From NCBI GenBank assembly GCA_947476675.1, contig CANJRL010000015.1, positions 1 through 35,648 on the forward strand: a stretch of DNA of 35,648 nt, written 5' to 3'. The translations under genes and the position numbers were made by a program. This document shows, piece after piece, positions 23,283 to 31,633 of the stretch. This DNA comes from Phycisphaerales bacterium. Lineage in GTDB: Bacteria; Planctomycetota; Phycisphaerae; Phycisphaerales; UBA1924. The notes under the pieces were generated by a model. That model had not been told where the DNA came from. It ran no database searches and worked only from the letters and a program-made list of their open reading frames with translations. Every line of letters begins with the position of its first letter. The stretch's first letter is position 1.

Positions 23283-24767
23283 ATGCGGTTGACGAAGATG
23301 CACGGCCTCGGGAACGACTACGTGTTCCTGGACGCTATCGCTGAGCCGGCGTTGCAGGACATCGCCGACCCGGCGGGCCTGGCGCGGCGCGTGAGCGACC
23401 GGCGGTTCGGGATCGGGAGCGACGGGCTGATCATGATCGCGCCGCCCACGGAAGCGGCGCGGGAAGCGGGCGCGGGCCTGAGGATGCGCATCTGGAACGC
23501 CGACGGCTCCGAGGCCGAGATGTGCGGCAACGGGCTGCGGTGCGCTGTGAAGTTGGCGGCGGAACGGGGCGAGATCGTGCTGCGCGGGGGCTGCGTCATG
23601 GTGGAGACGGGGTCGGGCGTGCTTCGCGCGCGGGTCGGTTGGGGCCCGGGCCTGGAGTACTCGCGGGTCGATGCGGTGAGCGTGGACCTGCCGCCGCCGA
23701 GGTTCGACGTCGGGGCGGTGGGGGGCGAGGAGTCGCTCCTGCCCGCGGCGTGCCGGGGGGTTCCGGGCCCGTTCGGGGAGGTCACCCCGCGCCGCGTCGG
23801 GGAGTGGGAGTCCGTGCTTGTGTCGGTGGGCAACCCCCACATGGTCGCGTTCCTTGAGGAGCCGATCGAGTCGGTGGACCTGGGGCGCATCGGCCCGGCG
23901 ATGGAGCGGCACGCGGCGTTTCCGAAGCGGATCAACGTGCAGATCGTGAACGTGCTCGCCCGGGATCGGGCGCGGATGCGCTCCTGGGAGCGGGGCGCCG
24001 GGCTCACGATGGCCTGCGGGACCGGGGCCTGCGCCGTGCTCGCGGCCGGGTACGCGACGGGGAGGCTCGGGCCGTGCGCCGCGCTCGAATTGCCCGGCGG
24101 GCAACTCTTCGTGGAATGGGACGCGGCGGCCCGGGCGCTCCGCAAGACCGGCCCGGCGGCCTACGTCAGCGAGGGGGATTGGCTGGGCGACGAGGTGATC
24201 ACGGACCCCCCGTTTCCCGTCCTCGAGTCCGAGCGGCTCCTGCTCCGCCGCCAGGAATGGAGCGACGTTCCGGCCATCCACGCCATGATGAACCACCCCG
24301 AGGTGGGGCCGAAACTGCTGACCCCTCCGGTGCCGTACCCCGAGGGAGAGGCGGAGAAGTTCGTCGCGAGAACCAGGCGGGGTTTCCGCGAGGGCACGGC
24401 GATGGCCTGGGCGATCCAGCCCAGGGAGGGGCCGGCGTTCGTCGGGAACATCGGCCTGCGGATCGAGAAGCAGCACTCGCGCGCCGAGATCGGCTACACG
24501 CTCGACCCGGCGCACTGGGGCAAGGGGTACGCGTCCGAGGCGTCGCGTCTGGTGCTCGGCCACGCGTTCGGGGCGATGGGGCTGCAGCGCGTGTTCGCGT
24601 CGCACTTCGTGTGGAACCCGGCGTCCGGGCGCGTGCTGGAGAAGGCGGGCATGACGCTGGAGGGCATCCTCCGCCAGCATGTGAACCGGCGCGGGACGTT
24701 CGAGGATTGCCGGTGGTTCGGCATCACGAAGGACGACTGGGCGCGCGGGCGAGAGGGCGTGTCGTGA
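23283..24767 (+). CDS. dapF: Diaminopimelate epimerase fused to a RimJ/RimL-type GNAT acetyltransferase
   Basis: 494 residues in one uninterrupted frame. Residues 1-300 are DapF, which interconverts LL- and meso-diaminopimelate for lysine and peptidoglycan: KMHGLGNDYVFLD, then the two catalytic cysteines C81 (NADGSEAEMCGNGLRC) and C245 (LTMACGTGACA). Residue 241 is Leu where many DapF proteins have the substrate-contacting Glu (GET), a change I recall in some alphaproteobacterial members. Residues about 311-490 are a GNAT domain: FPVLESERLLLRRQEWSD, IGYTLDPAHWGKGYASEA (acetyl-CoA loop), ASHFVWNPASGRVLEKAGM. The linker is about ten residues. Its GTGA stop overlaps the M20 gene start. Each domain is confident; the substrate of the GNAT part is unknown. 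Confidence 0.93.
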   Translation: MRLTKMHGLGNDYVFLDAIAEPALQDIADPAGLARRVSDRRFGIGSDGLIMIAPPTEAAREAGAGLRMRIWNADGSEAEMCGNGLRCAVKLAAERGEIVLRGGCVMVETGSGVLRARVGWGPGLEYSRVDAVSVDLPPPRFDVGAVGGEESLLPAACRGVPGPFGEVTPRRVGEWESVLVSVGNPHMVAFLEEPIESVDLGRIGPAMERHAAFPKRINVQIVNVLARDRARMRSWERGAGLTMACGTGACAVLAAGYATGRLGPCAALELPGGQLFVEWDAAARALRKTGPAAYVSEGDWLGDEVITDPPFPVLESERLLLRRQEWSDVPAIHAMMNHPEVGPKLLTPPVPYPEGEAEKFVARTRRGFREGTAMAWAIQPREGPAFVGNIGLRIEKQHSRAEIGYTLDPAHWGKGYASEASRLVLGHAFGAMGLQRVFASHFVWNPASGRVLEKAGMTLEGILRQHVNRRGTFEDCRWFGITKDDWARGREGVS

Positions 24768-25999
24768 CGGCGCAGCCCCTGAGCGGCGAGGAGTCGAAGG
24801 TCTGCGCGGCGATCGAGCGGCGCGCCGAGCGGATGCTCGCCGACCTGCGCCGGTACGTGGAGATCCCGACCGGGCACAACCACTCGGCGGGGCTGGACGA
24901 GCAGCGGGGGTTGGTCGTCGAGCGGTTGGCGGCGCTGGGCGCGGGCGCAGAATCTGTGCCTGGCGAGGCGAAGCCGGATTGGCTGCTCGGCGCCGGGGAG
25001 GGCCCTATCCCCCCGACCGTGGTCTGCAGGAGCGGCGCGGCGCGGCGGGGCGAAGGCCCCCGAGTGCTGCTGGCGAGCCACCTCGACACGGTCTTCGCGC
25101 CGCCACCGGGCGGGAAGTTCCTTTCGTTGAGCGTGGCGCCGGGCGGCGCGACGGCGGTCGGCCCGGGCGTTGTCGACATGAAGGGCGGCATCGTGATCGC
25201 GCTGTCGGCGCTGGAGGCCCTCGCGGAGGCGGGTATCGAGATCCCGTGGACCTACGTCTTCAACAGCGACGAGGAGACGGGCTCCTACCACAGCGAGCGG
25301 GCCCTCCGCGCCGAGGCGCGGAGGCACGACATCGGCCTCGCGACCGAGCCGGCCCTGCCCGGCGGCGGGATCGCGATCGAGCGGCTTGGGTCGGGCCAGT
25401 TCATGCTCGAGGCGAGGGGGAGCTCGGCGCACGTGGGGCGCGACTTTGAGAAGGGCGTGAGCGCGGTGACGGCCCTGGCGCGGGCCATCGTGCGCTGCGC
25501 GGAGATCGCGGACCCGGGAGCGGGGCGGCTGGTGAACATCGGCCCGATCTCGAGCAACGACGCGACCAACGTGGTGCCCGACCTCGCGAAGGCCTGGGGG
25601 AATGTGCGGTTCCCCACCCGCGAGGTGTGCGACGACATCGCGAGGCGCATCGACGCTCTGGCCACCGCCGAGCATGCGATGCCGGGGCTGATCGTGCGGC
25701 GGTCGTTCAACCGGGCGGCCAAGCCGCTGACCCCCGGCACGCAGCGGCTGGCGGAGGAGGCGCGGGGGGCGGCGGAGAGCCTCGGCCTCTCGTTGCCGTT
25801 CCTCAAGACCGGCGGGGTGTGCGACGGGAACATCCTGCAGGAAGAAGGCCTGCCAACGATCGATACCCTGGGCGCGCGCGGGGGCGGGCTGCACACCCAC
25901 CAGGAATGGATCGAACTTCCCAGCCTCGTCGAGCGCGCGCGGCTGCTGGCCGTGCTGCTGCTGAGGCTCCGCGGGTGGCGCCCTCCGGATCGCCGCTGA
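24764..25999 (+). CDS. M20-family metallohydrolase (carboxypeptidase G2 / deacylase type)
   Basis: 411 residues from the GTG at 24764, which overlaps the preceding stop. Zinc and catalytic residues of family M20 are visible: H106 and D108 (ASHLDTVF), D138 (GVVDMKGG), E170-E171 (SDEETGS), E195 (ATEPAL), H223 (GSSAHVGRDFEKG) and a late HTHQEW. ERLGSGQFMLEARGSSAHVG is the lid-domain strand typical of carboxypeptidase G2-like enzymes. M20 includes DapE (succinyl-diaminopimelate), ArgE (acetylornithine) and peptidases, so an N-succinyl amino acid substrate is plausible. It lies between dapF-GNAT and the ast genes, 76 bases before the aminotransferase. Which pathway it serves is not decided by sequence. 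Confidence 0.88.
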   Translation: MTAQPLSGEESKVCAAIERRAERMLADLRRYVEIPTGHNHSAGLDEQRGLVVERLAALGAGAESVPGEAKPDWLLGAGEGPIPPTVVCRSGAARRGEGPRVLLASHLDTVFAPPPGGKFLSLSVAPGGATAVGPGVVDMKGGIVIALSALEALAEAGIEIPWTYVFNSDEETGSYHSERALRAEARRHDIGLATEPALPGGGIAIERLGSGQFMLEARGSSAHVGRDFEKGVSAVTALARAIVRCAEIADPGAGRLVNIGPISSNDATNVVPDLAKAWGNVRFPTREVCDDIARRIDALATAEHAMPGLIVRRSFNRAAKPLTPGTQRLAEEARGAAESLGLSLPFLKTGGVCDGNILQEEGLPTIDTLGARGGGLHTHQEWIELPSLVERARLLAVLLLRLRGWRPPDRR

Positions 26000-26025
26000 T
26001 GGCGGGCCCGCGGCGGCACGATGAA

Positions 26026-26050
26026 GGGGCGGGGCGTATCCTTCCGCCCC
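26026..26050 (+). promoter_or_regulatory. Inverted repeat straddling a candidate -10 box, ast-like operon
   Basis: GGGGCGG (26026-26032) and CCGCCCC (26044-26050) flank an 11-base centre holding TATCCT (26037-26042). Transcription would start near 26049, giving a leader of about 27 bases to the ATG at 26076. A dimeric regulator bound here would block the -10. A preceding palindrome, GCGGGCCCGC, lies at 26002-26011. Confidence 0.4.
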
Positions 26051-26075
26051 CACTTCTTCGAAAGGCGCAGCGGAG

Positions 26076-27587
26076 ATGACCACGGCAGCGACGGCTCAGG
26101 ATGTCGGTCGGGCGCAGGGCGCGCCCCGGGCGGAGACGCGGGCCGAGGCGTTGCGGGCGAGCCCCGCGGTCCGCTCGGCGATCGCCTCGATCGTGGGCGA
26201 GTTGCGCTCGCGCCAGGCGGGGATCGAGGGCGTGAGGGGGCCGACCTCGCCGGCCCACGCCGAGTCGTACGAAAAGGCGCTGGAGAGGGCCGCCGAAGTC
26301 AGGGGCCGGGCCCTGCTGTTCCCGTACATCGGCTCGGGCCTGGGCGCGGGCCCCTACGTTGAGCTGGGCGACGGCTCGGTGAAGCTCGACATGATCGGCG
26401 GGATCGGGGTGCAGTTCTTCGGGCACTCCGACGGCGACCTGGTGGCGACCGCGCTGGAGGCGGCGACCGAGGACGTGGTGATGCAGGGCCACCTGATGGC
26501 CAATGCCGGGGCGTTCGAGTTCGCGGCCGAAGCGCTGGAGTCCGCGCGGAAGGGGAGCCGCCTGAGGCACATCTTCCTGTGCAACTCGGGCGCGATGGCG
26601 AACGAGAACGCGCTGAAGGTGTGCTTCCAGAGGCACGCGCCGGCGTCGCGGGTGCTCGCCTTCGCGCACTGCTTCATGGGGCGGAGCGTCACGATGGCGC
26701 AGATCGGGGATTCGGCCGCCGGGCGCGACGGCATCCCGCTCTCGACGCTGGTCGACTACATGCCCTTCTACGACCACGCCGCGGCGCGTCGCATGAGCGC
26801 CGGCGATGCGAGCGGGCAGTCCCGGTTCATCGACATGGCGGTGTCGCACCTTCGCCAGTACATCGAGCGGTACCCGAAGCAGCACGCGTGCTTCATCTTC
26901 GAGCTGGTGCAGGGCGAGGGCGGGTTCAACACCGCGCCGCGCGAGTTCCACCTCGAGCTGATGAAGGTCTGCAAGCAGGCGGGCATCGCGGTGTGGGACG
27001 ACGAGGTGCAGACCTTCGGGCGGACCACGGAGATGTACTGCTACGACGCCTACGGCCTGGGCGAGTACGTCGACGTGTGCTGCATCGGCAAGCTGACCCA
27101 GGTCTGCGCGGCGCTCTACACCGAGGAATACAACCCCCGGGCCGGGCTGCTCTCGGCGACGTTCCTGGGGAGCACCGAGGGCCTGCGCGTCGGCCGCCGC
27201 ATCCTGCAGCGCCTGCGCGAGGGCGGGCACTACGGGCCGAGCGGGAAGCACGCGAGGCACTTCCAGCACTTCGCCGCGCAGTTGAGGGCCCTCGCGGGCA
27301 GGCATCCGGAGTGGTTCCCGGCGTCCCCGGACGTGCACGACGTGTGCGACGGCCTGGGCGGGATGATGCGGTTCACGCCCTTCGGCGGGAAGAAGGACGC
27401 GGTGATGAAGCTGGTCCGGGCGATGTTCGACGAAGGGCTGATCGTGTTCTACTGCGGCCACGGGCCGTACCACGTCCGTATGCTGCCTCCCCTCGGCGTC
27501 TTGGACGAATCGATCTGGCCGACGGTCTTCGGGCTGGTGGAGAAGGCGATGGCGAAGGTGGCCCCCGAGGTGAACGGCAAGGCGTGA
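26076..27587 (+). CDS. Class III PLP-dependent omega-aminotransferase (AstC or lysine-6-aminotransferase-like)
   Basis: 503 residues. Marks: IFLCNSGAMANENALK (cofactor phosphate loop), ACFIFELVQGEGGFN, AVWDDEVQTFGRTTEM with D309 holding the pyridine nitrogen, and the PLP lysine K339 in CIGKLTQVCAALY. The GKxTQVC form recalls L-lysine 6-aminotransferase, whereas AstC is about 406 residues; this protein is about 100 residues longer, with a variable N-terminus (residues 1-60). Its place directly before astA and astD suggests N-succinylornithine as substrate, but lysine, ornithine or another omega-amine is possible. AAAGG is present about 12 bases upstream and GGAG abuts the ATG. Confidence 0.85.
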   Translation: MTTAATAQDVGRAQGAPRAETRAEALRASPAVRSAIASIVGELRSRQAGIEGVRGPTSPAHAESYEKALERAAEVRGRALLFPYIGSGLGAGPYVELGDGSVKLDMIGGIGVQFFGHSDGDLVATALEAATEDVVMQGHLMANAGAFEFAAEALESARKGSRLRHIFLCNSGAMANENALKVCFQRHAPASRVLAFAHCFMGRSVTMAQIGDSAAGRDGIPLSTLVDYMPFYDHAAARRMSAGDASGQSRFIDMAVSHLRQYIERYPKQHACFIFELVQGEGGFNTAPREFHLELMKVCKQAGIAVWDDEVQTFGRTTEMYCYDAYGLGEYVDVCCIGKLTQVCAALYTEEYNPRAGLLSATFLGSTEGLRVGRRILQRLREGGHYGPSGKHARHFQHFAAQLRALAGRHPEWFPASPDVHDVCDGLGGMMRFTPFGGKKDAVMKLVRAMFDEGLIVFYCGHGPYHVRMLPPLGVLDESIWPTVFGLVEKAMAKVAPEVNGKA

Positions 27588-27621
27588 GCCGGGGCCCGGG
27601 CCGCGAACCACGGAGAGACGA

Positions 27622-28827
27622 GTGTTCCTGATCCGCGAAGCCAAGCCGGTCGACCTCGAGCCGCTGCTCAAGCTGGCCAAGACGGTGCACTTCACCAACC
27701 TGCCGGCGAGCCGCGAGGGCGTGTCGGAGCGCATCCAGTGGAGCCAGAAGTGCTTCCGCGAGAAGACCCCGGCGGTGGGCCTGGGCCGGGCGGACGCGAC
27801 GTGGAACGGGCTGCGCGGCGTTGTGGCCCGCGGCGTCGGGGGCGCCGGGGGCATCTCGCCCCACTACATGTTCGTGATCGAGGACACCACCATGCGCCAG
27901 GCGGTGGGCACCTCGGCGATCATCGCGGAGATGGGCAACCCCGGGAACCCGAACGTGGCGCTCCAGCTGCGCCGCCGCGAGATGTTCTCGAAGGACCTGC
28001 ACGCCGGGCAGGGGCACACCACCGCCCAGGTCGTGTTCGACGAGAACGGGCCGACCGAGTTGGGGGGGCTGATCATCGGCGGCTCGTTCCGCGGCGCGCG
28101 TCTCGGCCGGCAGATCTCCTACGTGCGCTTCCACTTCATCGGCCTGCACCGCGAGCGGTTCAAGGACCGCCTGCTGGCCGAGATGATGGGCGTCGCGCCC
28201 GACGGGCACAGCCCCTTCTGGGACGCGTTCGGCAGGCGCTTCATCAACCTGTCGTTCATCGAGGCCGACCTCTTCTGCCAGAAGTCGCGCGAGTTCATGC
28301 TCTCCCTGCTCCCGCGTGAGGAGATCTATCTCACGCTCCTCCCGCCCGAGGCGCGGGCCGTGCTGGGCAAGGTCGGCCCGGAGACCGCCCCGGCGCGGAA
28401 GATGCTCGAATCGCTGGGGTTCAAGAGCCACGACCGCATCGACCCCTTCGACGGCGGCCCCCACCTCGAGGCACAGACCGAGCAGGTGGAGATCGTCCGC
28501 AGCACCCGGTGGGGCGAGGTCGGGGGGACGATCGCCCCGGGCAAGGGCCGGCAGATGGGCTTCGTGAGCGTCGACGCCGCGGTGAACCCGGAGGAGCCTT
28601 TCCGCTGCGTGCTGACCGAGTACAGCGAGAGCCGCGACGGCTCGGCGGTGCTCCTGCCGGCAGACACCCTCGCGGTCTTGGGCGCCGACGGGGGGGCCTC
28701 GATCGGGCTGACGCCGATGCCGGACCCTCCACGGGCTGCGGAGCATCCCACGCGGAAGGCCGCGGCCGGGCGCCGGAGGGGCGCCAGCGCCGCGGCGCGC
28801 AAGGTCCGGAAGAAGGCGGCGAAGTGA
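27622..28827 (+). CDS. astA: Arginine/ornithine N-succinyltransferase AstA
   Basis: 401 residues. The match to AstA is good along residues 1-330: FLIREAKPVDLEPLLKLAK, SLPA-like NLPASREGVSERIQ, QGHTTAQVVFDENGPTELGGL in parts (TELGGLIIGGSFRGARLGR), FKDRLLAEMMGV, GHSPFWDAFGRRFINLSFIEAD, TAPARKMLESLGF and DPFDGGPHLEA. AstA transfers succinyl from succinyl-CoA to the alpha-amino group of arginine, or of ornithine in AruFG-type enzymes. The last about 30 residues are unusually rich in Arg, Lys and Ala (GRRRGASAAARKVRKKAAK). GTG start with GGAGAG six bases upstream. It overlaps astD by GTGA. Confidence 0.93.
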   Translation: MFLIREAKPVDLEPLLKLAKTVHFTNLPASREGVSERIQWSQKCFREKTPAVGLGRADATWNGLRGVVARGVGGAGGISPHYMFVIEDTTMRQAVGTSAIIAEMGNPGNPNVALQLRRREMFSKDLHAGQGHTTAQVVFDENGPTELGGLIIGGSFRGARLGRQISYVRFHFIGLHRERFKDRLLAEMMGVAPDGHSPFWDAFGRRFINLSFIEADLFCQKSREFMLSLLPREEIYLTLLPPEARAVLGKVGPETAPARKMLESLGFKSHDRIDPFDGGPHLEAQTEQVEIVRSTRWGEVGGTIAPGKGRQMGFVSVDAAVNPEEPFRCVLTEYSESRDGSAVLLPADTLAVLGADGGASIGLTPMPDPPRAAEHPTRKAAAGRRRGASAAARKVRKKAAK

Positions 28828-30413
28828 CGGATCGGACGCGGGCGTCGGACGCGGACGCGACCGGGAGCGTGCCGCTGCGCCACGGCCCCGCCGACATCAT
28901 CGGAGGCCGGCACGTGCCGATCCCGGGCGATGGCCTCCGCTCTTTCAATCCGGCGCGGCCGTCGCAGACCGTCTGGATGGGCGGGCCGGTGCTCGAGCAC
29001 GTGGACCTCGCGATCGCCGCGGCGCGGCGTGCGCAGCGGGAGTGGGCGGCGTCGCCCGCCGCCGATCGGTTCGCGCTGCTCCGCGCCTTCGCGGAGGTGG
29101 CGAAGCGGCGCGAGGCGGCGCTGGCCGGTCAGATCTGCGACGAAACAGGCAAGGCGATGTGGGAGTGCAAGGCGGAGGCGGCGCTGATCCACCAGAAGGT
29201 GGAGATCACGCTCGACGAGGCGCCGCACGGGGGCCTGGGGCGCGTCACGCCCTTCGGGTTCGCGATGTCGCCGACGCGGCGGGCGTTGTGCGAGTTCCGC
29301 CCCCACGGCGTGATGGCGGTGATCGGGCCCTACAACTTCCCGGCGCACCTGCCGAACGGGCACATCGTGCCGGCGCTCGCGGCGGGCAACACCGTGGTCT
29401 TCAAGCCCAGCGACAAGGCGCCGGCGGTGGGGCAGATGCTCGGCCAGATGCTGGTCGAGGCCGGCTTTCCCGCCGGCGTGATCAACGTGGTGCAGGGCGG
29501 CGCGGCGACCGCGAGGCGGCTGGTCGCCCACGACGGGATCGACGGCGTGCTCTTCACCGGCTCATGGCCCGTGGGCCGAGCCATCATGGAGGCCAACCTC
29601 GACCGGCCCGGGCGCATCCTCGCCCTGGAGATGGGCGGGAACAACCCCGTGGTCGTGATGCCCGACGCCGACATGAGACAGGCGGCGATCGAGGTCGTGC
29701 GTTGCGCGTTTAACACGACGGGCCAGCGCTGCACCTCGACGCGGCGGCTGATCGTGCACGAGGCGGTCTTCGACCGGTTCCTCGCGCTGGTTAGGCTCGG
29801 CGCCGAGGCGCTGGAGATCGGCGACCCCCGCTCGGCGGTGTTCATGGGGCCGATCATCCGCGCCGAGGCCCGCGACGCGGTCCTGGCGTTCCAGCGCGAC
29901 GCGGAGGCAGCCGGGGGCGAGGCGGTCCTGCGCTCGCGGGCCATGGACGACCCCGGCGGGGCGCGCGGGGCGGAGGCCGGTTTTTATCTCACGCCCGGCG
30001 TCCTCCGGGCCCCGCGGTTCAGCCTGTCGACCGATGCGGCGCGCGACTGCGGCTGCGATGTCGAGGTCTTCGGCCCTCTGCTGCGGGTCGCCGCGGCGCG
30101 CGATCTCGACGACGCGATGGAGCAGGCGAACGCCACCCGCTTCGGCCTGGCGGCGTCGATCTTCACCCGCGATCCCGCCGCGATCGAACGCTTCCGTCGC
30201 GAGGCCAGCGCCGGGTGCGTCAATGTCAACACGGGGACGGCCGGGGCGTCGAGCAGGCTGCCGTTCGGGGGGCTGGGGCATTCCGGCAACCACCGGCCGG
30301 CTGGTTCGTTCAGCCTCGATTATTGCGCGTTCCCGGTCGCGAGCATGGTGGAGGAGAGCGATGCTGCGATGTTGCCGCCGGGCATGCGCTTCGACGACTC
30401 CTGGGTTCGATAG
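28824..30413 (+). CDS. astD: N-succinylglutamate 5-semialdehyde dehydrogenase AstD
   Basis: 529 residues from the coupled GTG at 28824. Aldehyde-dehydrogenase residues are all present: N171 (GPYNFPAHLPNGH), K194 (VVFKPSDKAP), E269 (ILALEMGGNNPVVVMPDAD) and the catalytic C303 (FNTTGQRCTSTRRL). The strings LALEMGGNNP and GQRCTxxRR are characteristic of AstD within the superfamily. It oxidises succinylglutamate semialdehyde to succinylglutamate with NAD. It is about 35 residues longer than E. coli AstD, mainly at the N-terminus and near residues 375-390. Tightly coupled to astA, which strengthens both assignments. Confidence 0.92.
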   Translation: MTDRTRASDADATGSVPLRHGPADIIGGRHVPIPGDGLRSFNPARPSQTVWMGGPVLEHVDLAIAAARRAQREWAASPAADRFALLRAFAEVAKRREAALAGQICDETGKAMWECKAEAALIHQKVEITLDEAPHGGLGRVTPFGFAMSPTRRALCEFRPHGVMAVIGPYNFPAHLPNGHIVPALAAGNTVVFKPSDKAPAVGQMLGQMLVEAGFPAGVINVVQGGAATARRLVAHDGIDGVLFTGSWPVGRAIMEANLDRPGRILALEMGGNNPVVVMPDADMRQAAIEVVRCAFNTTGQRCTSTRRLIVHEAVFDRFLALVRLGAEALEIGDPRSAVFMGPIIRAEARDAVLAFQRDAEAAGGEAVLRSRAMDDPGGARGAEAGFYLTPGVLRAPRFSLSTDAARDCGCDVEVFGPLLRVAAARDLDDAMEQANATRFGLAASIFTRDPAAIERFRREASAGCVNVNTGTAGASSRLPFGGLGHSGNHRPAGSFSLDYCAFPVASMVEESDAAMLPPGMRFDDSWVR

Positions 30414-30457
30414 TCGGCCGGTCGCGTTCGCGGGGGGCGTGTGCGGCGGCGCCCCGC

Positions 30458-30463
30458 TACGAT
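30458..30463 (+). promoter_or_regulatory. Candidate -10 box of the ureohydrolase gene
   Basis: TACGAT 10 bases before the ATG at 30474 in the 60-base gap after astD; no Shine-Dalgarno. The ureohydrolase may therefore have its own start in addition to read-through. Confidence 0.4.
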
Positions 30464-30473
30464 TTCCCTCCCT

Positions 30474-31508
30474 ATGGCCGAGCCTCGCACGGTTCTCCCC
30501 AATCCCCGCGTTACCCCACGCTTCGGCGGCATCTGCACCTTCGGGCGGTACCCCCTGCTCCGCGAGGTCGACGCGAGCCGCCTGCCGGTGGACTGGGCGG
30601 TGTACGGCGTCCCGTTCGATTCGGGGACGACGTACCACCCGGGGGCGCGCTTCGGCCCCCGCGCCATCCGCGACGCGTCGCAGTACCTCAAGGTCTACCA
30701 CGTTCCGTTCGACGTGAACGTGACCGAGGTGTTCAGCCTCGCCGACGCCGGCGATGCGCAGACGGATGTGTTCTCGTGCGAGAAGAACGCCGCGTTGGTG
30801 ACGGCGTTCGCCGAGGGCATCGGCGATGCGCGGCACACCAGGTTGCTGGCGTTGGGCGGGGATCACTCGATCGCCCTGGCCAACATCCGCGCCACGTGGA
30901 AGCGTCGCGGCTCGCCCAAGGGAGGGCTGGCGCTGCTCCACTTCGATTCCCACGTTGACACGCTGGATCAGTTCCTGGGCGAGCGGTACAGCCACGCGAG
31001 CCCCTTCATCCGCGCGATCGAGGAAGGTCTGATCGATCCCCGGCGGATGCTCTCGATCGGGGTCAAGGGTCCGCTGAACGGCAAGGGCGACCTCGACTAT
31101 GCGCGCGATCACGGCGTGACGCTGGTCACCGCCGAGGAGTACCGCGCCGGGGGGGCGGCGACGGTTGCCAGGTTCCTGCAGAGGCTCGGCGACGACGAGG
31201 CGTACGTGTCGTTCGATATCGACGTGGCGGATCCGGCGTTTGCGCCGGGCACGGGGACGCCCTGCGTCGGGGGGTTCACGTCGGCGGAGATCCTCTCGAT
31301 GCTGCGCTCTCTCCGCGGGGCGAACGTGGTCGGAGGCGACGTGGTCGAGGTGCTGCCCGACCGCGACGTGTCGGGCATCACCGCGTTCCTCGCGGCGCAC
31401 GTGGCGTTCGAGATCATCGCGCTGGACGCCGCGCGCCGATCGGGCACGAAGGCCGCGAGGTCCGAGAGGCCCGCGGCGGCGGGGGCCCTCGTCTCGGACG
31501 CCCGATAG
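30474..31508 (+). CDS. Ureohydrolase (agmatinase/arginase superfamily)
   Basis: 344 residues. The binuclear manganese ligands are complete: H131 (LGGDHSI), D158, H160 and D162 (HFDSHVDT), D248 and D250 (SFDIDVADP). SHASPFIRAIEEGLI, FAPGTGTPCVGGFTSAEI and GGDVVEVLPDRDVSGITAFLAAH resemble agmatinase and guanidino-acid hydrolases more than classic arginase. The family hydrolyses arginine, agmatine, guanidinobutyrate or related guanidines to urea and an amine. Its position after astA-astD suggests arginine breakdown. The last about 30 residues are a poorly conserved Ala-rich tail. An in-frame upstream GTG exists at 30441; the start chosen agrees with the TACGAT box. Confidence 0.9.
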   Translation: MAEPRTVLPNPRVTPRFGGICTFGRYPLLREVDASRLPVDWAVYGVPFDSGTTYHPGARFGPRAIRDASQYLKVYHVPFDVNVTEVFSLADAGDAQTDVFSCEKNAALVTAFAEGIGDARHTRLLALGGDHSIALANIRATWKRRGSPKGGLALLHFDSHVDTLDQFLGERYSHASPFIRAIEEGLIDPRRMLSIGVKGPLNGKGDLDYARDHGVTLVTAEEYRAGGAATVARFLQRLGDDEAYVSFDIDVADPAFAPGTGTPCVGGFTSAEILSMLRSLRGANVVGGDVVEVLPDRDVSGITAFLAAHVAFEIIALDAARRSGTKAARSERPAAAGALVSDAR

Positions 31509-31633
31509 CGCGGCGGCGCGCAAAGCAAGGCAATCCGTGACGACGGGGGCGCGGCGGCCGGATGCGCGAGCCGGTTCGAGCCGGCGAGGCGCTCCCTCGG
31601 CGGGCGGCGTCGAGGATCTGTCCGCGGTCGCCG

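Noticed and set aside
24074-24763. Upstream extension of the M20 gene
   Set aside because: It overlaps the GNAT domain in another frame; the GTG at 24764 overlaps the preceding stop in the way seen at other junctions.
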